From: Cinclus cinclus
Taxonomy: Eukaryota > Chordata > Aves > Passeriformes > Cinclidae
Assembly (NCBI RefSeq): GCF_963662255.1
Contig: NC_085073.1
Location: 6,875,598 to 6,939,597 of the forward strand
Reading direction: 5' to 3'
Length of the DNA: 64,000 nucleotides
A program made the translations under genes and the position numbers. Within the stretch, counting starts at the first letter, position 1. Every line of letters begins with the position of its first letter. Below, in pieces: positions 1-10,096 of the stretch. The notes under the pieces were generated by a model. The model was not told where the DNA came from. It worked only from the letters and a program-made list of their open reading frames with translations, and did no database searches.

Positions 1-201
1 AAAATGACATCTGCATTGTGGGTTCTTGAGTTTGGCTTCTTGGGGAAAAGTGCCTCCTTTCAAAGCCAACTTGCCTAACTTGCCTGCGGCCCATGTGGGG
101 TTTTTGCCTACAAAAATTCCATAAGGACGAGGATTTCTCCCAGACCAAAGCTGCCCCCTCCTCCAAACCTGGCTGCCATCGGAGGCCCAAACGCGCCCTA
201 C
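1..201 (+). repeat. Reference monomer, class L (201 bp, 9-bp insert)
   Basis: This monomer carries CTTGCCTAACTTGCC where class S has CTTGCC, a gain of 9 bp (TAACTTGCC) that looks like a local duplication. A second subtype reads TAACTAGCC and often goes with CTTGCGGAAAAG upstream and TTTAGACTAC downstream. On the + strand the insert puts a TAA into the otherwise open frame, which is why plus-strand frames stop at L units. By my segmentation L-type units (200-202 bp) are 35 of 138 monomers before 26775 and 46 of 96 after 45243. Confidence 0.93.
154..169 (-). other. G-rich motif, possible two-tetrad G-quadruplex (one per monomer)
   Basis: On the minus strand this reads GGTTTGGAGGAGGGGG, four runs of at least two G with loops of 1-3 bases. 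It lies at about offset 145-160 of a 192-bp monomer, in the conserved half, and recurs in nearly every one of the 329 units; a few units carry CTCCGCC or other single changes. Two-tetrad quadruplexes are weak alone. Folding is inferred and not shown. Confidence 0.45.
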
Positions 202-393
202 AAAATGACACCTGCCAAGTGGGCTCTTGAGTTTGGCTTCTTGGGGAAAAGTGACTCCTTTCAAAACCAACTTGCCTGCGTCCCGTCCCGGGCTTTTGCC
301 TCCAAAAATTCCATAAGGACGAGGATTCCTGCCAGACCAAAGCTGCCCCCTCCTCCAAACCTGGCTGCCATCGGAGGCCCAAACGCGCCCTAC
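202..393 (+). repeat. Reference monomer, class D2 (192 bp)
   Basis: Carries the D-type markers AGTGACTCC and CAAAACCAA with GTCCCGTCCCGGG, but has GCCTCCAAAAA rather than the 1-bp shorter TTTTGCTAC, and GGATTCCTGCC. D2 alternates with an S unit as a 384-bp dimer. Copies start at 202, 15720, 16104, 22512 and 22896, so it marks the three related segments of the left half. Confidence 0.9.
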
Positions 394-585
394 AAAATGA
401 CATCTGCCAAGTGGGCTCTTGAGTTTGGCTTTCTGGGGAAAAGTGCCTCCTTTCGGAGTCAACTTGCCTGCGGCCCGTCCTGGGCTTTTGCCTACAAAAA
501 TTCCATAAGGACGAGGATTTCTCCCAGACCAAAGCTGCCCCCTCCTCCAAACCTGGCTGCCATCGGACGCCAAAACGCGCCCTAC
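394..585 (+). repeat. Reference monomer, class S (192 bp)
   Basis: A typical standard monomer. Order of landmarks: AAAATGACATCTGCC, GGGCTCTTGAG, GGGGAAAAGTGCC, TTTCGGAGTCAACTTGCC, GCTTTTGCCTAC, AAAAATTCCATAAGGACG, GACCAAAGCTGCCCC, CTGGCTGCCATCGG. The main variable stretch is roughly offsets 45-100; offsets about 103-172 are nearly constant in all classes. Class S is the commonest class in the left and middle of the window and the background from which the other classes differ by small indels or grouped substitutions. Confidence 0.93.
496..565 (+). other. Conserved core of the monomer
   Basis: From AAAAATTCCATAAGG through GACCAAAGCTGCCCC to TGGCTGCCATCGG almost no variation is seen between classes, apart from CpG transitions (GGACGAGG to GGATGAGG or GGACAAGG) and CCATAAGG/CCAGAAGG. 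Upstream, about offsets 45-100, carries nearly all class-defining changes. The example is in the monomer at 394. Uneven conservation inside satellite monomers is known for protein-binding or nucleosome-positioning elements; no binder is identified here. Confidence 0.55.
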
Positions 586-777
586 AAAATGACACCTGCC
601 ATGTGGGCTCTTGAGTTTGTCTTCTTGGGGAAAACTGCCTCCTTTCAAAGCCAACTTCCCTGCATCCGGTCCTGGGCTTTTGCCTACAAAAATTCCATAA
701 GGACGAGGATTTCTCCCAGACCAAAGCTGCCCCCTCCTCCAAACCTGGCTGCCATCGGACACCAAAACGCGCCCTAC
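586..777 (+). repeat. Reference monomer, class P (192 bp), HOR closer
   Basis: Diagnostic differences are GCCATGTGGG, TTTGTCTTCTTGG, GGGGAAAACTGCC, CTTCCCTGCATCCGG and a GGACACCAAAAC tail. It normally lies directly before a J unit. Typical copies start at 586, 2339, 4274, 5834, 7194, 8353, 9905, 14753, 16488, 18241, 21161, 23280, 25033, 26583 and 26976, with partial P-like versions at 27742 and 30061. Copies at 16488 and 23280 share a rare G to A change (GCCATGTGAGC). No P unit is seen after about 30.25 kb. Confidence 0.92.
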
Positions 778-967
778 AAAATGACATCTGCCAAGTGGGC
801 TCTTGAGTTTGGCTTCTTGGGGAAAGTTCTTCCTTTCAAAGCCAACTTGCCTGCGTCCCTTCCCGGGATTTTACTACAAAAATTCCATAAGGACGAGGAT
901 TTCTCCCAGACCAAAGCTGCCCCCTCCTCCAAACCTGGCTGCCATCGGAGGCCCAAACGCGCCCTAC
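778..967 (+). repeat. Reference monomer, class J (190 bp), HOR opener
   Basis: A 190-bp variant with GGGAAAGTTCTTCC in place of GGGGAAAAGTGCCTCC, then CTGCGTCCCTTCC and CTTTTACTAC. It is almost always preceded by a unit ending GGACACCAAAAC, so the two form a linked pair. I found 19 copies, starting at 778, 3307, 4466, 6026, 7386, 8545, 10097, 14945, 16680, 18433, 19217, 21353, 23472, 25225, 25808, 27168, 27934, 30253 and 32971. None occurs after 33160. Its 2-bp shortfall shifts all reading frames, so open frames change there. Confidence 0.95.
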
Positions 968-1159
968 AAAATGACATCTGCCAAGTGGGCTCTTGAGTTT
1001 GGCTTCTTGGGGAAAAGTGCCTCCTTTCGGAGTCAACTTGCCTGCGGCCCATGCAGGGCTTTTGCCGACAAAAATTCCATAAGGACGAGGATTTCTCCCA
1101 GACCAAAGCTGCCCCCTCCTCCAAACCTGGCTGCCATCGGAGGCCCAAACGCGCCCTAC

Positions 1160-1351
1160 AAAATGACACCTGCCAAGTGGGCTCTTGAGTTTGGCTTCTT
1201 GGGTGGAAGTGCCTCCTTTCAAAGCCAACTTGCCTGCGGCCCGTCCTGGGCTTTTGCCTACAAAAATTCCATAAGGATGAGGATTTCTCTCAGACCAAAG
1301 CTGCCCCCTCCTCCAAACCTGGCTGCCATCGGAGGCCCAAACGCGCCCTAC
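1160..1351 (+). repeat. Reference monomer, class W (192 bp, GGGTGGAAG)
   Basis: A standard-length monomer in which GGGGAAAAG is replaced by GGGTGGAAG, followed by TGCC or TACC. It sits at fixed places in the HORs, typically two units after J and just before an L. Other examples start at 1553, 2914, 3689, 6408, 9320, 13392, 29677, 30826 and 53297. It serves as a phase marker when comparing HOR copies. Confidence 0.9.
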
Positions 1352-2530
1352 AAAATGACATCTGCATTGTGGGTTCTTGAGTTTGGCTTCTTGGGGAAAA
1401 GAGCCTCCTTTCAAAGCCAACTTGCCTAACTTGCCTGCGGCCCATGCGGGGTTTTTGCCTACAAAAATTCCATAAGGACGAGGATTTCTCCCAGACCAAA
1501 GCTGCCCCCTCCTCCAAACCTGGCTGCCATCGGAGGCCCAAACGTGCCCTACAAAATGACATCTGCATTGTGGGCTCTTGAGTTTGGCTTCTTGGGTGGA
1601 AGTACCTCCTTTCAAAGCCAACTTGCCTGCGGCCCGTCCTGGGCTTTTGCCTACAAAAATTCCATAAGGACGAGGATTTCTCCCAGACCAAAGCTGCCCC
1701 CTCCTCCAAACCTGGCTGCCATCGGAGGCCCAAACGCGCCCTACAAAATGACATCTGCCAAGTTCGCTCTTGAGTTTGGCTTCTTGGGGAAAAGTAAGTC
1801 ATTTCAAAGCCAACTTGCCTAACTTGCCTGCGGCCCGTCCTGGGCTTTTGCCTACAAAAATTCCATAAGGACGAGGATTTCTCCCAGACCAAAGCTGCCC
1901 CCTCCTCCAAACCTGGCTGCCATCAGAGGCCCAAACGCGCCCCACAAAATGACATCTGCATTGAGGGTTCTTGAGTTTGGCTTCTTGGGGAAAAGTGCCT
2001 CCTTTCGGAGCCAACTTGCCTAACTTGCCTGCGGCCCGTCCTGGGCTTTTGAGTACAAAAATTCCAGAAGGACGAGGATTTCTCCCAGACCAAAGCTGCC
2101 CCCTCCTCCAAACCTGGCTGCCATCGGAGGCCCAAACGCGCCCTACAAAATGACATCTGCCAAGTGGGCTCTTGAGTTTGGCTTCTTGGGGAAAAGTGCC
2201 TCCTTTCGGAGTCATCTTGCCGGCGGCCCATGCAGGGCTTTTGCCTACAAAAATTCCATAAGGACGAGGATTTCTCCCAGACCAAAGCTGCCCCCTCCTC
2301 CAAACCTGGCTGCCATCGGACGCCAAAACGCGCCCTACAAAATGACACCTGCCATGTGGGCTCTTGAGTTTGTCTTCTTGGGGAAAACTGCCTCCTTTCA
2401 AAGCCAACTTCCCTGCATCCGGTCCTGGGCTTTTGCCTACAAAAATTCCATAAGGACGAGGATTTCTCCCAGACCAAAGCTGCCCCCTCCTCCAAACCTG
2501 GCTGCCATCGGACACCAAAACGCGCCCTAC

Positions 2531-3306
2531 AAAATGACATCTGCCAAGTGGGCTCTTGAGTTTGGCTTCTTGGGGAAAAGTGCCTCCTTTCAAAACCAAA
2601 CTGCCTGCGTCCCGTCCCGGGCTTTTGCTACAAAAATTCCATAAGGACGAGGATTCCCCCCAGACCAAAGCTGCCCCCTCCTCCAAACCTGGCTGCCATC
2701 GGAGGCCCAAACGTGCCCTACAAAATGACATCTGCCAAGTGGGCTCTTGAGTTTGGCTTTCTGGGGAAAAGTGCCTCCTTTCGGAGTCAACTTGCCTGCG
2801 GCCCATGCAGGGCTTTTGCCTACAAAAATTCCATAAGGACGAGGATTTCTCCCAGACCAAAGCTGCCCCCTCCTCCAAACCTGGCTGCCATCGGAGGCCC
2901 AAACGTGCCCTACAAAATGACATCTGCCAAGTGGGCTCTTGAGTTTGGCTTCTTGGGTGGAAGTACCTCCTTTCAAAGCCAACTTGCCTGCGGCCCGTCC
3001 TGGGCTTTTGCCTACAAAAATTCCATAAGGACGAGGATTTCTCCCAGACCAAAGCTGCCCCCTCCTCCAAACCTGGCTGCCATCGGAGGCCCAAACGCGC
3101 CCTACAAAATGACATCTGCCAAGTGGGCTCTTGAGTTTGGCTTCTTGAGGGAAAGTGCCTCCTTTCAAAGCCTGCTTGCCTAACTAGCCTGCGGCCCGTG
3201 CTGGGCTTTAGACTACAAAAATTCCATAAGGACGAGGATTTCTCCCAGACCAAAGCTGCCCCCTCCTCCAAACCTGGCTGCCATCGGACACCAAAACGCG
3301 CCCTAC
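2531..3306 (+). repeat. Linker block D S W L
   Basis: A D-like unit with CAAAACCAAACTG, then S, W and an L with CTTGAGGGAAAG and TTTAGACTAC. The last two units (2914-3306) are collinear with 18824-19216, including the odd CCTGCTTGCC and CTTGAGGGAAAG. This ties the block to segment A. Confidence 0.85.
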
Positions 3307-4465
3307 AAAATGACATCTGCCAAGTGGGCTCTTGAGTTTGGCTTCTTGGGGAAAGTTCTTCCATTCAAAGCCAACTTGCCTGCGTCCCTTCCCGGGCTTT
3401 TACTACAAAAATTCCATAAGGACGAGGATTTCTCCCAGACCAAAGCTGCCCCCTCCTCCAAACCTGGCTGCCATCGGAGGCCCAAACGCGCCCTACAAAA
3501 TGACATCTGCCAAGCGGGCTCTTGAGTTTGGCTTCTTGGGGAAAAGTGCCTCCTTTCGGAGTCAACTTGCCTGCGGCCCATGCAGGGCTTTTGCCGACAA
3601 AAATTCCATAAGGACGAGGATTTCTCCCAGACCAAAGCTGCCCCCTCCTCCAAACCTGGCTGCCATCGGAGGCCCAAACGCGCCCTACAAAATGACACCT
3701 GCCAAGTGGGCTCTTGAGTTTGGCTTCTTGGGTGGAAGTGCCTCCTTTCAAAGCCAACTTGCCTGCGGCCCGTCCTGGGCTTTTGCCTACAAAAATTCCA
3801 TAAGGATGAGGATTTCTCCCAGACCAAAGCTGCCCCCTCCTCCAAACCTGGCTGCCATCGGAGGCCCAAACGCGCCCTACAAAATGACATCTGCATTGTG
3901 GGCTCTTGAGTTTGGCTTCTTGGGGAAAAGTGCCTCCTTTCAAAGCCAACTTGCCTAACTTGCCTGCGGCCCATGCGGGGTTTTTGCCTACAAAAATTCC
4001 ATAAGGACGAGGATTTCTCCCAGACCAAAGCTGCCCCCTCCTCCAAACCTGGCTGCCATCGGAGGCCCAAACGCGCCCTACAAAATGACATCTGCCAAGT
4101 GGGCTCTTGAGTCTGGATTTCTGGGGAAAAGTGCCTCCTTTCGGAGTCAACTTGCCTGCGGCCCATGCAGGGCTTTTGCCTACAAAAATTCCATAAGGAC
4201 GAGGATTTCTCCCAGACCAAAGCTGCCCCCTCCTCCAAACCTGGCTGCCATCGGACGCCAAAACGCGCCCTACAAAATGACACCTGCCATGTGGGCTCTT
4301 GAGTTTGTCTTCTTGGGGAAAACTGCCTCCTTTCAAAGCCAACTTCCCTGCATCCGGTCCTGGGCTTTTGCCTACAAAAATTCCATAAGGACGAGGATTT
4401 CTCCCAGACCAAAGCTGCCCCCTCCTCCAAACCTGGCTGCCATCGGACACCAAAACGCGCCCTAC
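3307..4465 (+). repeat. 6-mer HOR (1159 bp: J S W L S P), copy 1
   Basis: Starts are 3307, 3497, 3689, 3881, 4082 and 4274. The same structure recurs at 7386-8544. The whole stretch 3307-6025 is collinear with 7386-10096 at an offset of about 4.07 kb. Confidence 0.9.
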
Positions 4466-6025
4466 AAAATGACATCTGCCAAGTGGGCTCTTGAGTTTGG
4501 CTTCTTGGGGAAAGTTCTTCCTTTCAAAGCCAACTTGCCTGCGTCCCTTCCCGGGCTTTTACTACAAAAATTCCATAAGGACGAGGATTTCTCCCAGACC
4601 AAAGCTGCCCCCTCCTCCAAACCTGGCTGCCATCGGAGGCCCAAACGCGCCCTACAAAATGACATCTGCCAAGTGGGCTCTTGAGTTTGGCTTCTTGGGG
4701 AAAAGTGCCTCCTTTCGGAGTCAACTTGCCTGCGGCCCATGCAGGGCTTTTGCCGACAAAAATTCCATAAGGACGAGGATTTCTCCCAGAACAAAGCTGC
4801 CCCCTCCTCCAAACCTGGCTGCCATCGGAGGCCCAAACGCGCCCTACAAAATGACACCTGCCAAGTGGGCTCTTGAGTTTGGCTTCTTGGGTGGAAGTGC
4901 CTCCTTTCGGAGTCAACTTGCCTGCGGCCCGTCCTGGGCTTTTGCCTACAAAAATTCCATAAGGATGAGGATTTCTCTCAGACCAAAGCTGCCCCCTCCT
5001 CCAAACCTGGCTGCCATCGGAGGCCCAAACGCGCCCTACAAAATGACATCTGCATTGTGGGTTCTTGAGTTTGGCTTCTTGGGGAAAAGTGCCTCCTTTC
5101 AAAGCCAACTTGCCTAACTTGCCTGCGGCCCGTCCTGGGCTTTTGCCTACAAAAATTCCATAAGGACGAGGATTTCTCCCAGACCAAAGCTGCCCCCTCC
5201 TCCAAACCTGGCTGCCATCGGAGGCCCAAACGCGCCCTACAAAATGACATCTGCCAAGTGTGCTCTTGAGTTTGGCTTCTTGGGGAAAAGTAAGTCATTT
5301 CAAAGCCAACTTGCCTAACTTGCCTGCGGCCCGTCCTGGGCTTTAGACTACAAAAATTCCATAAGGACGAGGATTTCTCCCAGACCAAAGCTGCCCCCTC
5401 CTCCAAACCTGGCTGCCATCAGAGGCCCAAACGCGCCCCACAAATGACATCTGCATTGAGGGTTCTTGAGTTTGGCTTCTTGGGGAAAAGTGCCTCCTTT
5501 CGGAGCCAACTTGCCTAACTTGCCTGCGGCCCGTCCTGGGCTTTTGAGTACAAAAATTCCAGAAGGACGAGGATTTCTCCCAGACCAAAGCTGCCCCCTC
5601 CTCCAAACCTGGCTGCCATCGGAGGCCCAAACGCGCCCTACAAAATGACATCTGCCAAGTGGGCTCTTGAGTTTGGCTTCTTGGGGAAAAGTGCCTCCTT
5701 TCGGAGTCATCTTGCCGGCGGCCCATGCAGGGCTTTTGCCTACAAAAATTCCATAAGGACGAGGATTTCTCCCAGACCAAAGCTGCCCCCTCCTCCAAAC
5801 CTGGCTGCCATCGGATGCCAAAACGCGCCCTACAAAATGACACCTGCCATGTGGGCTCTTGAGTTTGTCTTCTTGGGGAAAACTGCCTCCTTTCAAAGCC
5901 AACTTCCCTGCATCCGGTCCTGGGCTTTTGCCTACAAAAATTCCATAAGGACGAGGATTTCTCCCAGACCAAAGCTGCCCCCTCCTCCAAACCTGGCTGC
6001 CATCGGACACCAAAACGCGCCCTAC
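4466..6025 (+). repeat. 8-mer HOR (1560 bp: J S W L L L S P)
   Basis: Starts are 4466, 4656, 4848, 5040, 5241, 5442, 5642 and 5834. Relative to the 9-mer it lacks the second W. It contains the private 200-bp unit at 5442, which accounts for a 1-bp shift when aligned to its relatives. Confidence 0.88.
5442..5641 (+). repeat. Unique 200-bp monomer with shortened A run
   Basis: An L unit whose opening run has three A bases (CACAAATGACATC) instead of four. I saw this deletion nowhere else. The equivalent units at 1946, 9512, 17848 and 24640 are 201 bp, so this is a private, recent or sequencing-derived deletion. Confidence 0.85.
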
Positions 6026-7385
6026 AAAATGACATCTGCCAAGTGGGCTCTTGAGTTTGGCTTCTTGGGGAAAGTTCTTCCTTTCAAAGCCAACTTGCCT
6101 GCGTCCCTTCCCGGGCTTTTACTACAAAAATTCCAGAAGGACGAGGATTTCTCCCAGACCAAAGCTGCCCCCTCCTCCAAACCTGGCTGCCATCGGAGGC
6201 CCAAACGTGCCCTACAAAATGACACCTGCCAAGTGGGCTCTTGAGTTTGGCTTCCTGGGGAAAAGTGCCTCCTTTCGGAGTCAACTTGCCTGCGGCCCAT
6301 GCAGGGCTTTTGCCGACAAAAATTCCATAAGGACGAGGATTTCTCCCAGACCAAAGCTGCCCCCTCCTCCAAACCTGGCTGCCATCGGAGGCCCAAACGT
6401 GCCCTACAAAATGACATCTGCCAAGTGGGCTCTTGAGTTTGGCTTCTTGGGTGGAAGTGCCTCCTTTCAAAGCCAACTTGCCTGCGGCCCGTCCTGGGCT
6501 TTTGCCTACAAAAATTCCATAAGGACGAGGATTTCTCCCAGACCAAAGCTGCCCCCTCCTCCAAACCTGGCTGCCATCGGAGGCCCAAACGCGCCCTACA
6601 AAATGACATCTGCCAAGTGGGCTCTTGAGTTTGGCTTCTTGGGGAAAAGTGCCTCCTTTCAAAGCCAACTTGCCTAACTTGCCTGCGGCCCGTCCTGGGC
6701 TTTTGCCTACAAAAATTCCATAAGGATGAGGATTTCTCCCAGACCAAAGCTGCCCCCTCCTCCAAACCTGGCTGCCATCGGAGGCCCAAACGCGCCCTAC
6801 AAAATGACATCTGCATTGTGGGCTCTTGAGTTTGGCTTCTTGGGGAAAAGTGCCTCCTTTCAAAGCCAACTTGCCTAACTTGCCTGCGGCCCATGCGGGG
6901 TTTTTGCCTACAAAAATTCCATAAGGACGAGGATTTCTCCCAGACCAAAGCTGCCCCCTCCTCCAAACCTGGCTGCCATCGGAGGCCCAAACGCGCCCTA
7001 CAAAATGACATCTGCCAAGTGGGCTCTTGAGTTTGGCTTTCTGGGGAAAAGTGCCTCCTTTCGGAGTCAACTTGCCTGCGGCCCGTCCTGGGCTTTTGCC
7101 TACAAAAATTCCATAAGGACGAGGATTTCTCCCAGACCAAAGCTGCCCCCTCCTCCAAACCTGGCTGCCATCGGACGCCAAAACGCGCCCTACAAAATGA
7201 CACCTGCCATGTGGGCTCTTGAGTTTGTCTTCTTGGGGAAAACTGCCTCCTTTCAAAGCCAACTTCCCTGCATCCGGTCCTGGGCTTTTGCCTACAAAAA
7301 TTCCATAAGGACGAGGATTTCTCCCAGACCAAAGCTGCCCCCTCCTCCAAACCTGGCTGCCATCGGACACCAAAACGCGCCCTAC
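6026..7385 (+). repeat. 7-mer HOR (1360 bp: J S W L L S P), copy 1
   Basis: Starts are 6026, 6216, 6408, 6600, 6801, 7002 and 7194. A second HOR of exactly the same length, 25808-27167, also has seven units but in the order J W L S P L P, so equal length does not imply a copy here. Confidence 0.87.
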
Positions 7386-8544
7386 AAAATGACATCTGCC
7401 AAGTGGGCTCTTGAGTTTGGCTTCTTGGGGAAAGTTCTTCCTTTCAAAGCCAACTTGCCTGCGTCCCTTCCCGGGCTTTTACTACAAAAATTCCATAAGG
7501 ACGAGGATTTCTCCCAGACCAAAGCTGCCCCCTCCTCCAAACCTGGCTGCCATCGGAGGCCCAAACGCGCCCTACAAAATGACATCTGCCAAGTGGGCTC
7601 TTGAGTTTGGCTTTCTGGGGAAAAGTGCCTCCTTTCGGAGTCAACTTGCCTGCGGCCCATGCAGGGCTTTTGCCGACAAAAATTCCATAAGGACGAGGAT
7701 TTCTCCCAGAACAAAGCTGCCCCCTCCTCCAAACCTGGCTGCCATCGGAGGCCCAAACGCGCCCTACAAAATGACACCTGCCAAGTGGGCTCTTGAGTTT
7801 GGCTTCTTGGGTGGAAGTGCCTCCTTTCAAAGCCAACTTGCCTGCGGGCCGTCCTGGGCTTTTGCCTACAAAAATTCCATAAGGATGAGGATTTCTCCCA
7901 GACCAAAGCTGCCCCCTCCTCCAAACCTGGCTGCCATCGGAGGCCCAAACGCGCCCTACAAAATGACATCTGCATTGTGGGCTCTTGAGTTTGGCTTCTT
8001 GGGGAAAAGTGCCTCCTTTCAAAGCCAACTTGCCTAACTTGCCTGCGGCCCATGCGGGGTTTTTGCCTACAAAAATTCCATAAGGACGAGGATTTCTCCC
8101 AGACCAAAGCTGCCCCCTCCTCCAAACCTGGCTGCCATCGGAGGCCCAAACGCGCCCTACAAAATGACATCTGCCAAGTGGGCTCTTGAGTTTGGCTTTC
8201 TGGGGAAAAGTGCCTCCTTTCGGAGTCAACTTGCCTGCGGCCCGTCCTGGGCTTTTGCCTACAAAAATTCCATAAGGACGAGGATTTCTCCCAGACCAAA
8301 GCTGCCCCCTCCTCCAAACCTGGCTGCCATCGGACGCCAAAACGCGCCCTACAAAATGACACCTGCCATGTGGGCTCTTGAGTTTGTCTTCTTGGGGAAA
8401 ACTGCCTCCTTTCAAAGCCAACTTCCCTGCATCCGGTCCTGGGCTTTTGCCTACAAAAATTCCATAAGGACGAGGATTTCTCCCAGACCAAAGCTGCCCC
8501 CTCCTCCAAACCTGGCTGCCATCGGACACCAAAACGCGCCCTAC
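7386..8544 (+). repeat. 6-mer HOR (1159 bp: J S W L S P), copy 2
   Basis: Starts are 7386, 7576, 7768, 7960, 8161 and 8353. It matches 3307-4465 unit for unit at an offset of 4079 bp. Confidence 0.9.
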
Positions 8545-10096
8545 AAAATGACATCTGCCAAGTGGGCTCTTGAGTTTGGCTTCTTGGGGAAAGTTCTTCC
8601 TTTCAAAGCCAACTTGCCTGCGTCCCTTCCCGGGCTTTTACTACAAAAATTCCATAAGGACGAGGATTTCTCCCAGACCAAAGCTGCCCCCTCCTCCAAA
8701 CCTGGCTGCCATCGGAGGCCCAAACGCGCCCTACAAAATGACATCTGCCAAGTGGGCTCTTGAGTTTGGCTTTCTGGGGAAAAGTGCCTCCTTTCGGAGT
8801 CAACTTGCCTGCGGCCCATGCAGGGCTTTTGCCGACAAAAATTCCATAAGGACGAGGATTTCTCCCAGAACAAAGCTGCCCCCTCCTCCAAACCTGGCTG
8901 CCATCGGAGGCCCAAACGCGCCCTACAAAATGACACCTGCCAAGTGGGCTCTTGAGTTTGGCTTCTTGGGTGGAAGTGCCTCCTTTCAAAGCCAACTTGC
9001 CTGCGGCCCGTCCTGGGCTTTTGCCTACAAAAATTCCATAAGGATGAGGATTTCTCTCAGACCAAAGCTGCCCCCTCCTCCAAACCTGGCTGCCATCGGA
9101 GGCCCAAACGCGCCCTACAAAATGACATCTGCATTGTGGGTTCTTGAGTTTGGCTTCTTGGGGAAAAGTGCCTCCTTTCAAAGCCAACTTGCCTAACTTG
9201 CCTGCGGCCCATGCGGGGTTTTTGCCTACAAAAATTCCATAAGGACGAGGATTTCTCCCAGACCAAAGCTGCCCCCTCCTCCAAACCTGGCTGCCATCGG
9301 AGGCCCAAACGTGCCCTACAAAATGACATCTGCATTGTGGGCTCTTGAGTTTGGCTTCTTGGGTGGAAGTACCTCCTTTCAAAGCCAACTTGCCTGCGGC
9401 CCGTCCTGGGCTTTTGCCTACAAAAATTCCATAAGGACGAGGATTTCTCCCAGACCAAAGCTGCCCCCTCCTCCAAACCTGGCTGCCATCAGAGGCCCAA
9501 ACGCGCCCCACAAAATGACATCTGCATTGAGGGTTCTTGAGTTTGGCTTCTTGGGGAAAAGTGCCTCCTTTCGGAGCCAACTTGCCTAACTTGCCTGCGG
9601 CCCGTCCTGGGCTTTTGAGTACAAAAATTCCAGAAGGACGAGGATTTCTCCCAGACCAAAGCTGCCCCCTCCTCCAAACCTGGCTGCCATCGGAGGCCCA
9701 AACGCGCCCTACAAAATGACATCTGCCAAGTGGGCTCTTGAGTTTGGCTTCTTGGGGAAAAGTGCCTCCTTTCGGAGTCATCTTGCCGGCGGCCCATGCA
9801 GGGCTTTTGCCTACAAAAATTCCATAAGGACGAGGATTTCTCCCAGACCAAAGCTGCCCCCTCCTCCAAACCTGGCTGCCATCGGATGCCAAAACGCGCC
9901 CTACAAAATGACACCTGCCATGTGGGCTCTTGAGTTTGTCTTCTTGGGGAAAACTGCCTCCTTTCAAAGCCAACTTCCCTGCATCCGGTCCTGGGCTTTT
10001 GCCTACAAAAATTCCATAAGGACGAGGATTTCTCCCAGACCAAAGCTGCCCCCTCCTCCAAACCTGGCTGCCATCGGACACCAAAACGCGCCCTAC
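8545..10096 (+). repeat. 8-mer HOR (1552 bp: J S W L W L S P)
   Basis: Starts are 8545, 8735, 8927, 9119, 9320, 9512, 9713 and 9905. Compared with the 9-mer it lacks one of the two adjacent L units, a different deletion from the 8-mer at 4466. The unit at 9713 shares AGTCATCTTGCCGGCGG with 2147 and 5642. Confidence 0.88.

Larger units (their letters stand above)
1..777 (+). repeat. HOR tail: L D2 S P
   Basis: Four monomers that end a HOR whose start lies left of the window. The order matches 15519-16679 (L D2 S D2 S P) minus one D2-S dimer. Together with the next block, 202-2530 is collinear with 16104-18432 and 22896-25224. Confidence 0.85.
778..2530 (+). repeat. 9-mer HOR, copy 1 (1753 bp: J S W L W L L S P)
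   Basis: Monomer starts are 778, 968, 1160, 1352, 1553, 1745, 1946, 2147 and 2339. The same order and lengths occur at 16680-18432 and 23472-25224. The shorter HORs at 3307, 4466, 6026, 7386 and 8545 can be read as this unit with one to three internal monomers removed, so it is a good candidate for the ancestral form, although growth from the 6-mer is also possible. Confidence 0.88.

Noticed and set aside
101..130. CArG/SRF-like site at CCATAAGG
   Set aside because: The CArG box needs six A/T bases between CC and GG; here there are four.
815..835. Heat-shock-element-like GAAAGTTC in J units
   Set aside because: Only two adjoining pentamers fit (GGAAA, GTTCT); a functional element usually needs three. 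The match is likely chance.
205..996. Plus-strand open frame of 263 codons that could be read as a repeat-rich protein
   Set aside because: The same frame opens and closes wherever L units put in a TAA; variation follows CpG decay and HOR structure, not codon position. There is no promoter, splice or poly-A context beyond the repeat itself.
1551..1565. E-box CATCTG in the unit opening as a regulatory site
   Set aside because: A six-base degenerate motif is expected by chance, and its presence in many units follows from repetition.
5442..5641. Array break or mobile-element footprint at the shortened A run
   Set aside because: Only one A is missing; flanking units continue in normal order and no target-site duplication is seen.
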